Assembly (NCBI RefSeq): GCF_000407365.1
Contig: NZ_ASVU01000002.1
Location: 62,001 to 126,000, forward strand
Direction of reading: 5' to 3'
Length of the DNA: 64,000 nucleotides
Source of the DNA: Enterococcus asini ATCC 700915
GTDB taxonomy: Bacteria > Bacillota > Bacilli > Lactobacillales > Enterococcaceae
Below, piece after piece: positions 27,047 through 35,656 of this stretch (positions within the stretch are counted from its first letter, which is position 1; the number at the start of each line of letters is the position of its first letter). The position numbers and the translations under genes were made by a program. The notes beneath the pieces were generated by a model. The model had not been told where the DNA came from. It did no database searches and saw nothing but the letters and a program-made list of their open reading frames with translations.

Positions 27047-27527
27047 ATATACAAGGAGAACTGAAGGCATTAAAACTGCAACAGATTGGCATGAAGTGTC
27101 AGAGTTTGACTTCACGGCTTATGCTGTTGAAGATTGGCGCAAGTGTAATGAAGATTTCTCGCAATTTTTAGTAGATGGCTTGCTACGTTTACCGCCTGAC
27201 GTTATGCCAGATAATGCGGAAAGAGTGGCATTAGCAGAATACTTCACAGAATGTGCCTTTGCCCACTTTGGCCGACATCTTGATAAAAGAAACCTCTATT
27301 TTTTGAGTAATCTTTGTCTACTTGATTTTATCAATATGCCTAAAAGGAATAAGACAATGAATGAAAAAGACGGTTTTCTTACTCCACGGCAGCTGTATGA
27401 ACGTAGCATGAGAGAGCGCAGTTTATCAGATGATACACTGGACTTCTATTTTACAAAGCGCCTGTTTCCTGACTTGCTACCACAACAGCGGAACACGCAG
27501 CCTATCAATATAAACAGTAGAAATTAA
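27030..27527 (+). CDS. Unknown protein, 165 residues
   Basis: Starts at ATG within the end of the previous gene, set by GCAGAGGAGGC. The sequence contains several tryptophan and aromatic residues (TDWHEVSEFDFTAYAVEDW) and no membrane segment. One of its few TCG codons is at position 27157, rare for this element. No family recognised. Confidence 0.55.
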   Translation: MQRPHEYTRRTEGIKTATDWHEVSEFDFTAYAVEDWRKCNEDFSQFLVDGLLRLPPDVMPDNAERVALAEYFTECAFAHFGRHLDKRNLYFLSNLCLLDFINMPKRNKTMNEKDGFLTPRQLYERSMRERSLSDDTLDFYFTKRLFPDLLPQQRNTQPININSRN

Positions 27528-27543
27528 AGGAGAATGAAAGAAT

Positions 27544-28026
27544 ATGAGCAGTACTACAGATAAAATGACAGCATATTTTGAAGAACGGCAAGCAGCACAG
27601 AAAGCAGAGCGGGAAAAGCATGAAGCTTTATTGCAAGATGTGAAGGAATATCCGCTTCAGTCTGTTTTTGATTTTGTAAAGGTCAAAAATGGAGGAACTG
27701 AAGGAGTAGCCCCAGACGCCCAGAAGTTTTACGCAAAAGCAACGCAAGCAGATATGGAAGGTTATCTTGATGCAGCTGAAGCAGAAAACTTGCGTATTAT
27801 CAAGCTGACAGAGGATGAACGCTTCATTCATAATAGGGCAGCCATTAGTTATCAGGATGCAACCAGACAACAGGAGTTAGTTGAAGCTGCACGCAACCAG
27901 CTGGCAAACTTCCGCCAAAAAGTGCAAGTTACACTGTTTGACGGTACGCCTGTATCAGAAGTAGAGAAGCCTGCTACTGGTGGCGTTGGCGTGAAAGTTC
28001 CTGTTACCTTTGAGGGGGCTGAATAA
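27544..28026 (+). CDS. Unknown protein, 160 residues, helical
   Basis: The N-terminal third is strongly charged and helical (YFEERQAAQKAEREKHEALL); the C-terminal part is beta-rich with GGVGVKVPVTFEG. AAAGGAG lies about eleven bases before the ATG. No recognised domain; helical scaffold-like character is only a description, not an assignment. Confidence 0.55.
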   Translation: MSSTTDKMTAYFEERQAAQKAEREKHEALLQDVKEYPLQSVFDFVKVKNGGTEGVAPDAQKFYAKATQADMEGYLDAAEAENLRIIKLTEDERFIHNRAAISYQDATRQQELVEAARNQLANFRQKVQVTLFDGTPVSEVEKPATGGVGVKVPVTFEGAE

Positions 28027-28027
28027 T

Positions 28028-28711
28028 ATGGGCTTATTTGATTTCTTCAGTCAGAAGCAGGCAGAAGCAGAAAAGCTGACTGATCCAGAGCGCTTAAAGT
28101 TAGACACTGAGACTTCAACCAGAGTGAAAAAACGCCTCACGTCTCTTGAGGGAACTGTGAAGGAAATGAAGGCGCATGAAGCCAAGTTAAAGCAAGAACT
28201 GCAACAAGCTGAAGCCATCAAGTATGGCAAGGAAGAAAAACCAGATTACACTGGCAAAGGCTTTGAGGCCTTTCTTTCTACTGTTACAGCCTACTCCAAA
28301 GGTAAGGCAGAAGCTAAGCCTCTTGAGCAAGTGCGCACAGAGATGGCAGAGTTTGAGCGCTACAAGGGGCAGTTCCTAACTGAAAAATTACGGGAGATTG
28401 AAGCAGACTTACACAAGCTGAAAAGCCAGCAGACTGCTAAATTGCGTGAGATTGAGTCTGCTTTGGAAACTGCCGACAATACAGCAGAGATTGATGAAAT
28501 TTATAAAGTTATTGTGGCAGACTACCAGAGTTTAAATGTACGCACTGGCGCTATTGCAGCGTACTGCCCCCGCAAGTGGTATAGCACAGCTTATGAACGC
28601 ATTGAGCGTGAGGGACTGGCTGGCAGAGATGCACGGCAACGCAAGCAAGGTAAGATTGATGCACAGTACGCTGCTAACTATATGGCAGCCCACAGTGGTG
28701 GAAAGCAATGA
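28028..28711 (+). CDS. Unknown coiled-coil protein, 227 residues
   Basis: Opens MGLFDFFSQKQ and is dominated by coiled-coil segments (about residues 30-65 and 105-155, rich in E, K, L and Q), then a short basic region with RKWYSTAYERIEREGLAGRDAR. GAGGGGG precedes the ATG, which lies one base after the previous stop. It overlaps the terminase-like gene by ATGA. No family is recognised. Confidence 0.6.
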   Translation: MGLFDFFSQKQAEAEKLTDPERLKLDTETSTRVKKRLTSLEGTVKEMKAHEAKLKQELQQAEAIKYGKEEKPDYTGKGFEAFLSTVTAYSKGKAEAKPLEQVRTEMAEFERYKGQFLTEKLREIEADLHKLKSQQTAKLREIESALETADNTAEIDEIYKVIVADYQSLNVRTGAIAAYCPRKWYSTAYERIEREGLAGRDARQRKQGKIDAQYAANYMAAHSGGKQ

Positions 28712-29199
28712 CCCTGCAAAAGTTGACCAACAGCAATAAGCTAACGCCACAGCAAGAGCAGTTCATTGAGCTGTATTGCGACAGTGAGAACAAGATGACA
28801 CAGCAAGAGATTGCAAATGAGTTAGGCGTTTCAAGAAAGACTGTCTCACGTTGGAAGAATGAGCCTGGCCCTGTGCGTATGGAGATTGAAAAGAAAGAAA
28901 AACTGCGTGCGCTTGGGCTTCTAAGTCTTGCCAATAATGCAATGGAGGACATCTTGCAGAATGGTAGCGACACTGCACGGGTAAAAGCAGCAGAGTACGC
29001 CTTACGCATGAATGGACTCTTGCAGAATGGAGCTTCAGAAGAGCTTACCAAAGAAGTGAAGCAAAAAATGACTGTAGAGGAAGCGTTGCAAAAGTATGGC
29101 ATGGGAGGCCCTGCTGTTAAAGAAGCGGAAAAAGTTGACTTCCCGCAGCTTGACCAGCCACAGGGGCCACTTGATGCAGAGCATCTCTGGTTTAAATGA
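28708..29199 (+). CDS. terS: Small terminase subunit-like DNA-binding protein
   Basis: A 163-residue protein whose N-terminus LTPQQEQFIELYCDSENKMT followed by QQEIANELGVSRKTVSRWKN matches the DNA-binding domain of phBC6A51-type small terminase subunits. These select the packaging site and recruit the large subunit. There is no large terminase in the element. Phage satellites of the PICI type often carry only a small subunit and redirect a helper phage's packaging; this gene would fit that role but the helper is unknown. Confidence 0.68.
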   Translation: MTLQKLTNSNKLTPQQEQFIELYCDSENKMTQQEIANELGVSRKTVSRWKNEPGPVRMEIEKKEKLRALGLLSLANNAMEDILQNGSDTARVKAAEYALRMNGLLQNGASEELTKEVKQKMTVEEALQKYGMGGPAVKEAEKVDFPQLDQPQGPLDAEHLWFK

Positions 29200-29402
29200 C
29201 CGCTAAAGCAGGGCGCTGCATTGGCTGGCTGCTTGGCACACTGATTATTCTAGTTCCTGTGCTGTTGCTCTTGCTGGTTGCTGTCCTAGCTTTCAAGCTA
29301 ATTGCAGCAACGTTAGGCATTACAGCATTATCTTTGGTGATTGTATTCATCTTTATCATGTGGTTACTGGTTAAAGCAGGCGCAATAATTCAGAAGTCTT
29401 AG
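29196..29402 (+). CDS. Small membrane protein with two helices
   Basis: A 68-residue hydrophobic protein with two membrane segments (about residues 9-33 and 38-62) and short charged ends. It overlaps the terminase-like gene by ATGA. Size and topology resemble phage holins, but position next to a terminase gene is not the usual lysis context and no endolysin is present, so holin is only one option. Confidence 0.55.
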   Translation: MTAKAGRCIGWLLGTLIILVPVLLLLLVAVLAFKLIAATLGITALSLVIVFIFIMWLLVKAGAIIQKS

Positions 29403-29974
29403 CAGAAAAATAATCTGGTGGATGCTGTCAGCTGAAGCCAGAAAAAAATCTAAAGAAGGAGGCCCTCTGGCGGATAAGGCCTGTCCACGCTGACGGAAAA
29501 CATTAGTGGACGCTGTGACCCTTTTTTAGTTATGCACTTACAGACGCCAAGCCAACTGGCGGGGCATCATGGTTTGCGTTAGGAAACTGTTCTAATTGTT
29601 CTTTCAGTAGATGCTGTGTGTGCTGCTTCCCTTTCTGGTTGGTGGGAGGTAGCGCAGAGTCTTTCATTGCAGATTCATTACCGCACACATGAAAGGTTGT
29701 GCGCTGCCTATAGCAGCAAAAAGAGTAGCACGTCATCAATGTACGGCTGTTTTCTCACTTACTTAGTGCAAAGTGAGAGGCAGCACAGAGCGTAGCAGTA
29801 ATTAACTGTTGCTTTCTGTGGTGCCTGACTTAATGCAGGTATCAATGCCATATAATTTCCTTTCCTTAATTGACAGTGTAAACAAAAAATGACAGCAGAA
29901 ATTGCCTCACGTCCCAGCTTAATGCTGTAAGGCGTGGGGCTTTTTTTGTTGCAGAAAATGGGAGGTGAACAGAA
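29403..29974. other. Gene-free region between terminase-like and tail genes
   Basis: No supported gene. A hairpin GTCCAC/GTGGAC with a T-run lies near 29480-29527 and could end the 26421-29402 run; a second terminator is at 29904-29947. In a normal phage the head genes would lie here, so this is where a deletion may have joined two modules. Confidence 0.4.
29904..29947 (+). terminator. Terminator ahead of the tail genes
   Basis: GCCTCACG pairs with CGTGGGGC (one G-T pair) and is followed by seven Ts. Confidence 0.75.
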
Positions 29975-30286
29975 TTGCTTTTTTACAAGGATAAACCAGT
30001 GGAACTGCAGTTTCCGTTAAAGAGTCTGGTAGCAAGTCAGGAAGAACAGCTGAAACTGCCAAGCTTGCTTGAGCCTGAAAAGCTACGCAAGCGCCATGCC
30101 TTCCCGTGGTTATATGTAGGGCTGAAAGCAGAGTTTCCGCAGATCACGTTGCAAGAAGTGAAGCGTGATTTCAGAAAGTATAGCAAGGATGAACTGCTAG
30201 AGGCTGTGTACAGCAGCATGGCAGTGGATAGAAACAGCAAGGACAGTCTGGAAAGGCTGTCTTTTTATATGGAAGAGGTGAAGTAG
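29975..30286 (+). CDS. Tail assembly chaperone-like protein
   Basis: A 103-residue charged helical protein (MLFYKDKPVELQFPLKSL at the start) that begins at TTG with GGGAGGTGA seven bases upstream and ends directly before the tape measure gene. Small proteins in this position in siphophages are tail assembly chaperones that coat the tape measure. The sequence itself gives only weak support; the position is the main argument. Confidence 0.45.
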   Translation: MLFYKDKPVELQFPLKSLVASQEEQLKLPSLLEPEKLRKRHAFPWLYVGLKAEFPQITLQEVKRDFRKYSKDELLEAVYSSMAVDRNSKDSLERLSFYMEEVK

Positions 30287-31522
30287 ATGGCACTTGGAAA
30301 AATAAGTTTTCAGATTGATGTAGACACAAAGCAATTAAGCTCTAATCTAAAGCAAGCTACCAGTTCCTTCAAGGCTGTTGCAGATACTGCTGAAGCTGCA
30401 GGAGGCAAGGTTGGTAAGTCTGTAAGTCCATTAAAAGGCATGAGTAGTGCTGTAGGCGGCTTTATTTCAAAAGTAGGGCAGTTTGCTGTAGCTGGCGTGG
30501 CTGTAAAAGCTGCAAGCGCAGCATTTCAAATGCTGTCAGATAATGTGCAGGAGGCCCTGTCTGCTTCTGATAGTCTGGACAAGTTTCAGCAAACAATGCA
30601 GTTTGCAGGCATTGACAAAGGAGCTATTTCTGAAGCTAGTAAGGCAGTGAAGAAATATGCAGATGATACTGTTTATGACTTATCAACTGTAGCTAACACT
30701 ACAGCACAGCTGGCTAGTAATGGCGTTAAAGACTTCACAGGACTTACACAGGCAGCAGGGAACTTGAATGCTGTAGCTGGCGGTAATGCTGATACCTTCA
30801 AATCTGTTGCCATGGTATTAACGCAAACAGCAGGCGCAGGCAAGTTGACCACAGAAAACTGGAATCAACTGTCAGATGCAATTCCGGGGGCAGCAGGGCC
30901 ATTGCAGAAAGCCTTGCAGGATGCAGGCGCCTACACTGGCAACTTCAGGGACGCAATGGCGGAGGGGCAGATTACTGCTGATGAATTTAACAGCGCATTG
31001 ATGGACTTGGGCATGAGTGACGTTGCAAAAGAAGCTGCAACTTCTACCAGTACATTTGAAGGTGCTTTTGGATCACTGGAAGCAACAGTGGTGAATGGCC
31101 TGCAGTCCATGATTGACAGCATAGGCAAAGGCAATCTTGTGGGGTTGATCAATGGCTTTACCTCTGCAGTGCAGACTGGTTTCCAGTGGGTAGGTCAGGC
31201 AATTCAAACTGTTATGCCATACGTGCAAAGTTTTTTCACAGGTCTCACTGGGTTTCTTGGGCAAGCAGCAGAGGGACTGAGCGGCTTTCTGCCTGCAATT
31301 TCATCTGTATTTCAAGGAGTTATTGATGTAGCATTGCCAATTCTTTCTAGTATTGTGGAAGGCGTGAAGCAGTATATTGGCTTCCTTGTGGAGTATTGGA
31401 CAGGTATTTTCAGCGGTGACAACTCTGTATGGAAAACAGCTTTACCCGCATCTTTCAGTCTATTCTTGAAGTGGCTGTGCCTATCCTGCAAGATGCCATT
31501 AGCTTCATTCAGGGTATTGTAG
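30287..31522 (+). CDS. Tail tape measure protein, N-terminal frame
   Basis: The 411-codon frame has the typical tape-measure start (ISFQIDVDTKQLSSNLKQAT) and the conserved block around TTENWNQLSDAIPGAAGPLQ found in many siphophage tape measures. After about codon 381 (SGDNSVWK) the frame ends in unrelated residues, while the -1 frame continues in the same style. The break is at GGAAAACA near 31431. Joined, the two frames give about 764 residues, a plausible tail length ruler. Confidence 0.75.
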   Translation: MALGKISFQIDVDTKQLSSNLKQATSSFKAVADTAEAAGGKVGKSVSPLKGMSSAVGGFISKVGQFAVAGVAVKAASAAFQMLSDNVQEALSASDSLDKFQQTMQFAGIDKGAISEASKAVKKYADDTVYDLSTVANTTAQLASNGVKDFTGLTQAAGNLNAVAGGNADTFKSVAMVLTQTAGAGKLTTENWNQLSDAIPGAAGPLQKALQDAGAYTGNFRDAMAEGQITADEFNSALMDLGMSDVAKEAATSTSTFEGAFGSLEATVVNGLQSMIDSIGKGNLVGLINGFTSAVQTGFQWVGQAIQTVMPYVQSFFTGLTGFLGQAAEGLSGFLPAISSVFQGVIDVALPILSSIVEGVKQYIGFLVEYWTGIFSGDNSVWKTALPASFSLFLKWLCLSCKMPLASFRVL

Positions 31523-32580
31523 GGCAGCTTACAACTTTCTGGCAGGAGAATGGGCAGCAGATTATTGCAGCTGTCCAGAACGCTTTCAGCATGGTTGCTT
31601 CTATCATCAACTTCATTATGCCTGCAGTTGCTTTAGTGATCCAGTCTGTTTGGGAAAACATTAAAGGAATCATTCAGGGAGCGCTGGACATCATTTTGGG
31701 GCTGGTAAAAGTATTCACTGGCATCTTCACAGGGGACTTCAGCACCTTCTGGGCTGGCATTAAGCAAATGTTTTCTGGTGCGCTGAACTTCCTGTATAAC
31801 CTGTGGTCAGTAATTGCCATGGGCAAGATCCTTGGCGGTATCAAGTCCTTTGTTACTGCAGGCTTCAGCAGTATAAAAGGTTTTGCCAGCAATGTGATGA
31901 ACGCCTTCAAGGGAATGCTAACGGGAGCTAGTGGCAGCTGGAATGCGCTAAAATCTGCTATTTCTGGCGCTATCAATGGCGCTAAAAGCATTGCGTCTGG
32001 TGCAGTGAACGCCATTAAGTCTACTGTTACGTCTGTGTTTAATGGCCTGAAGTCAGCTGTAACGGGGACATGGAACGGCATCAAGTCTGCCATTACTAAC
32101 CCGATTGAAGCTGCAAAGAATGTTGTTTCTGGCATTGTGAACAAGATCAAAGGGCTGTTTAACTTCAAGTTGAAGTTTCCGCCTATTGAAATACCTAAGA
32201 TTCCTCTGCCGTACTTCAAAATTAGTGGCAGCTTTAACCCGCTAAAAGGGCAGATACCTAAGCTAGATATAGGCTGGCACGCAACAGGTGGTATTTTCAC
32301 AGGGCCATCTGTGATTGGCGTTGGTGAAGCAGGAGATGAAGCAGTAGTTCCTCTGTCTAATAAGTCACGCATGGCGCCTTTTGCAAAGGCCGTTGCAGAC
32401 TTCATGCAAGATGGACAGAAGCAAGAGTCTACTAGCAGAAGAACTGCACAGCCTGTTAGCGTTGAAAGTCATATCTACTTGAATGAACGTGAGATAGTGC
32501 GGGCAATCACTCCTGGCGTCACAAAGCGTCAGACAGTGGATAAAGTAAATGATAATAGACGCAATGGACTGCGCAAGTAG
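31429..32580 (+). CDS. Tail tape measure protein, C-terminal frame
   Basis: Continues the tape measure in the -1 frame. It holds hydrophobic helices, repeats of the pattern NGxKSAxxG (about residues 165-220), and the usual tape-measure end HATGGIFTGPSVIGVGEAGD followed by EAVVPLSNKS. There is no ribosome site at its first ATG, so it should be read as part of the upstream gene through a frameshift, real, mutational, or a sequencing slip in the A-run. Confidence 0.7.
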   Translation: MENSFTRIFQSILEVAVPILQDAISFIQGIVGQLTTFWQENGQQIIAAVQNAFSMVASIINFIMPAVALVIQSVWENIKGIIQGALDIILGLVKVFTGIFTGDFSTFWAGIKQMFSGALNFLYNLWSVIAMGKILGGIKSFVTAGFSSIKGFASNVMNAFKGMLTGASGSWNALKSAISGAINGAKSIASGAVNAIKSTVTSVFNGLKSAVTGTWNGIKSAITNPIEAAKNVVSGIVNKIKGLFNFKLKFPPIEIPKIPLPYFKISGSFNPLKGQIPKLDIGWHATGGIFTGPSVIGVGEAGDEAVVPLSNKSRMAPFAKAVADFMQDGQKQESTSRRTAQPVSVESHIYLNEREIVRAITPGVTKRQTVDKVNDNRRNGLRK

Positions 32581-33804
32581 CCCCAACTGAATAACCGCAC
32601 ACGGCACAGGTCTTACAGCTAATCACTGTGAGGCCTGTGTTATTCTTTTATGTGCAGCTAGAACTTTTGCCAGAGTCTACACACAGTAGTTCACAGTGTC
32701 TCATTATAGAACTGTGGGACATTGAACTAATGCAGCCCAACAGACTTTATCTGAGAAAGTCATTCAGGAAGTCAGAAGTGGGGTAACAGTTGGTACAGTA
32801 GACTTTCTGTAGGGTGCTGATAGACAGTAGGGAGTACTGCTGAATACTGCAAATATTAAGCAACTACTCTCCTTGCGTGACCCCCTTCAGAATTAGCAGG
32901 CACCTGTTAGCTACTGTTATCCATGCAGAGGGTAGTCAGAGTGTGGTGTTGTTCTTTCTGTTATTTATCTGTAGTTAACGGCTAATGAACTCTATGCAGA
33001 AGTGTGCTGATAATATTCAGTATATAACAGACTACAACTGTAATCATGCTGATATAAAAGAATATACACAGAAGCACCTGTAATCAACAGTAGCTGAACA
33101 GCTTGTAATTACTGTTGCATCAGCGTTTATAAGTGTTTGCTGAAACTTATTTAAAGTTAGTTAACATAATTATCTTTTATCTGTAGCAAATCTTTATGCA
33201 ATTAAATGCAAAAGTAATCATCTGTCGCCAAAAGCAACTCTGTTATTCACTGCAAAGGCTTTTGCTGACTCTTACTGTTCATTCTGTTGTTGAAAGAGTG
33301 ATACCGTGGCATGGGGAGGCGGGGGCTTTCTGGCTGGCCCCCAAAGTGTTAGTTGCTGTACACACCAATTTTGAAGTTCAGCCTTTAGCCTAACAGTCTC
33401 TTACAGTCAGCCAGAGTCCCTCCTAGAAGTCTATCTCTGTTTATCCATGCTGTTCATTCTTAGCTGTCAGTTACAGTCACACAGGGGAGAAAGTAGAGCA
33501 GTACTGCATACAGGTATAACAGTACCTAACAGAAGTCTAGCCAGTTTTTCCTCTATGCTATAGGGCATTTTTGCTGCTAGAATTGATGCTGAGGCCTGAC
33601 AGTAGTTAAAGCCTTGCTGGAAATAAACAGGATGCCAGAAATAAATACATAGTAAATTTCAGAGTCAGGCATTGCATTTGCCAGAGTGGTTAGCAGTAGT
33701 GCTGTACCTCCTGTAATGGTGCACACAGGCGCATTTTAAGCGCATTTCAGACAGCAAGGAAGGTAAGTGACTGTTTGGAAGCTGTAGAGAGCCACAGATA
33801 CACA
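32581..33804. other. 1.2 kb gene-poor region rich in ACAG/CTGT words
   Basis: No protein gene is convincing here on either strand. The sequence is packed with ACAG, CTGT, CAGTA and TACTG words, repeats of GCCAGAGT, and a hairpin repeat at 33544-33572. It lies where the remaining tail genes of a siphophage would be expected. Base style is that of the element, not the host. Confidence 0.5.
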
Positions 33805-33856
33805 AAGAAAGCCAGAGTCTCCAACTGTTAGATGACAGAAGGGAACTCTGGCTTAT
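33805..33856 (-). terminator. Terminator of the repressor gene
   Basis: AAGCCAGAGT and ACTCTGGCTT form a 10-bp perfect stem. Read leftward it is followed by TTCTTTG. It lies 34 bases after the repressor stop. Confidence 0.65.
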
Positions 33857-33889
33857 TGTTATGCTGTAGGAATGAGGGTAGCGCTGTTG

Positions 33890-34186
33890 TTACTGGTTGT
33901 CTTGCAACTGTTGACTGATGAACTCCTGCAATGCTTGTAGCTCTGCTGGGGATAGATCAGCAACATAACTCTGCAGGGCTTCAGTGGTAACAGGTTTGCC
34001 CAGCAAGTAATCCACTGAAACACTGAAAAGGTCTGCTAGTTGTAGCAATTTGTCAGTAGAGGGCTGCATTTCACCAGCTTCATATTTTCTTACTGTTCTC
34101 TCTGAAACATTCAAAGTCAAAGCAAGCTCCTTCTGAGTAATACCACGCTTGCTTCTGAGTTTTTTCAGTGTATCTGCAAAAAACAT
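33890..34186 (-). CDS. Cro/CI-type repressor
   Basis: A 98-residue protein with an N-terminal XRE helix-turn-helix (LRSKRGITQKELALTLNVSE followed by RTVRKYEAGEMQPS) and a short C-terminal helix with no protease-type domain. It is the only gene besides the ParB-like remnant transcribed leftward. GAGGTGG lies before the start. Two near-identical operator candidates sit directly upstream, so it probably represses the rightward promoter there and itself. Confidence 0.85.
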   Translation of the reverse strand: MFFADTLKKLRSKRGITQKELALTLNVSERTVRKYEAGEMQPSTDKLLQLADLFSVSVDYLLGKPVTTEALQSYVADLSPAELQALQEFISQQLQDNQ

Positions 34187-34197
34187 CTTTCCACCTC

Positions 34198-34257
34198 TTG
34201 ACAGGACTAAATAGTTCCTCTATACTTTGTGTTGTTTGACAGGACTAAATAATTCCT
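34198..34257 (+). promoter_or_regulatory. Twin operators and rightward promoter upstream of the repressor
   Basis: TTGACAGGACTAAATAGTTCCT (copy 1 at 34198-34219) recurs with one change at 34236-34257, spaced 38 bases; each holds an imperfect AGGA/TCCT palindrome. In copy 1 the TTGACA is a consensus -35 box with TATACT 17 bases later at 34221, so operator binding would block that promoter, which reads towards the 393-residue gene. A hairpin GCCAGAG/CTCTGGC follows at 34276-34295. Confidence 0.7.
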
Positions 34258-34395
34258 GTTTGTTATCAAACAAAAGCCAGAGTTGCAGCTCTGGCAATCA
34301 AGCAGAAGTCAATAGTTGAACTGTCTACTTGTAGTCAATACAAGAATTATTATAGCAGTTCCCCTTTTGACTGACAATCACTAGGAGGGAAACAC

Positions 34396-35577
34396 ATGAC
34401 AAAAACCGCAGTAGAAACACCAGAAAAATTAGTAGTAGAGTACCAACAGACAGGCAGCACACTTACATTTAGGGCAATATATGACTATCTGCAAGGCTAC
34501 AATGAGCTTACCTATCTAACATTTCGCCAGATTCTGCCAGAGTCTATGCTAGACAGAGGGGAACTACGTGCCTTTGTAGATGACAGCATCATTCAGTCAT
34601 TGAAAAGCTACAATGATACAGAAAGTCAGGTGGGCTTTCTTGCACACTTCCTGTTAACAGTTAGCCAGACAGCTGAAGCAGCTAAGCGTTGTCTGGCCAT
34701 GAAGGTCTGTGCATTATCAGATATTCATATCTATAAGACAGCTAACCACTTGAAAGAGTCTGCTGTTAAACTGTGGCAAAAGCAGTGGCGCATGACTGCA
34801 GATGAACTTTTTCAATTTAAAGCAGAGATTAAAAGCGTGATGGCTGTGTATGATTGCTATAGCAAGAGTAGTCCATTGCATCAACGCCTTGCAAAACTGT
34901 TAGCGTGGGAAAGTACAGAGTTCTTAGGTAGTCCCGCAGGCATTTCAGTGGATCAGCAAGAATTACAGGAGGCCAGAGAGTCATTCAGGGAATTTTACTC
35001 CAATAAACTGCTAGAAGAAGCAATCACAGCTTTTCAATCAGGCCAACTGTCTGCCTTCAGCTCTATCCTGCACCACAGAGAGCTTGCAGAGGAGCGCAAG
35101 TCCATGCAGGAGCATCTGTCTGACCCACTTTTCCAATGTTATGAGCATGAGCCACTGGCAGCAGGTGAAATAGATGCTGTATTGGATGCTTCCTTGATGG
35201 ACGCATTGGAAACATGGCAAAATGGCCAGAGAGTTGCAGACAGCTTCAGCACTTTTGTTCTCTGCAAGTGGCAAGTCATTGGCTACCAGAAAGAAACAGG
35301 GGGCAAGCTGAAGGACACGCTGGCTAATTGTATGTGCAGAATGGGACTGCCTGCAGATACGTTGGAAATCTTCAGCAAGAGTAGTAAGAAGGCCTCAGCT
35401 TATTACACTGTGTTAGCCATTGACCTGCTAACGGCATTGGAAACTGCTGACTTCATGGAATCATTGCAAGATTACAGTCAATACCTGCCAAACAGAGTAG
35501 AACCTGCTGCATGGCGTGCCTTCAGAAGCTACTGCAAAGCTAATGCGTTAAACGTTGCCCACTTCCCACAAGTATAA
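34396..35577 (+). CDS. Unknown protein, 393 residues, under repressor control
   Basis: The largest intact unknown gene of the element. CTAGGAGGG precedes the ATG. The protein is soluble and mainly helical with several cysteines and no recognised catalytic motif. The first 35 residues (LVVEYQQTGSTLTFRAIYDY) faintly resemble the start of sigma-factor region 2, but no regions 2.4 or 4 are evident. Its promoter overlaps an operator, so it should be made when the repressor is relieved: an induction, excision or helper-interference function is possible but unproven. Confidence 0.65.
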   Translation: MTKTAVETPEKLVVEYQQTGSTLTFRAIYDYLQGYNELTYLTFRQILPESMLDRGELRAFVDDSIIQSLKSYNDTESQVGFLAHFLLTVSQTAEAAKRCLAMKVCALSDIHIYKTANHLKESAVKLWQKQWRMTADELFQFKAEIKSVMAVYDCYSKSSPLHQRLAKLLAWESTEFLGSPAGISVDQQELQEARESFREFYSNKLLEEAITAFQSGQLSAFSSILHHRELAEERKSMQEHLSDPLFQCYEHEPLAAGEIDAVLDASLMDALETWQNGQRVADSFSTFVLCKWQVIGYQKETGGKLKDTLANCMCRMGLPADTLEIFSKSSKKASAYYTVLAIDLLTALETADFMESLQDYSQYLPNRVEPAAWRAFRSYCKANALNVAHFPQV

Positions 35578-35606
35578 TAGAAGAATAAACCAGTGAAGAT
35601 ACAAAG

Positions 35607-35656
35607 AAAGCCAGAGTTTATTGCTGTTAAGTCAGTAGTGACGCTGGCTTTTATTA
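35607..35656 (+). terminator. Terminator after the 393-residue gene
   Basis: AAAGCCAG pairs with CTGGCTTT, followed by TATTA. It isolates the outward promoter from upstream transcription. Confidence 0.6.

Noticed and set aside
29530-29739. Minus-strand ORF of 69 codons between terminase-like and tail genes
   Set aside because: No ribosome site, no recognisable protein features; composition is that of the surrounding non-coding DNA.
31674-32405. Long open frame on the minus strand opposite the tape measure gene
   Set aside because: No ribosome site or domain; it is the shadow of a low-complexity, Ala/Gly/Ser-rich coding region.
33196-33393. 65-codon plus-strand ORF in the gene-poor region
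   Set aside because: No ribosome site and no coding-like periodicity visible.
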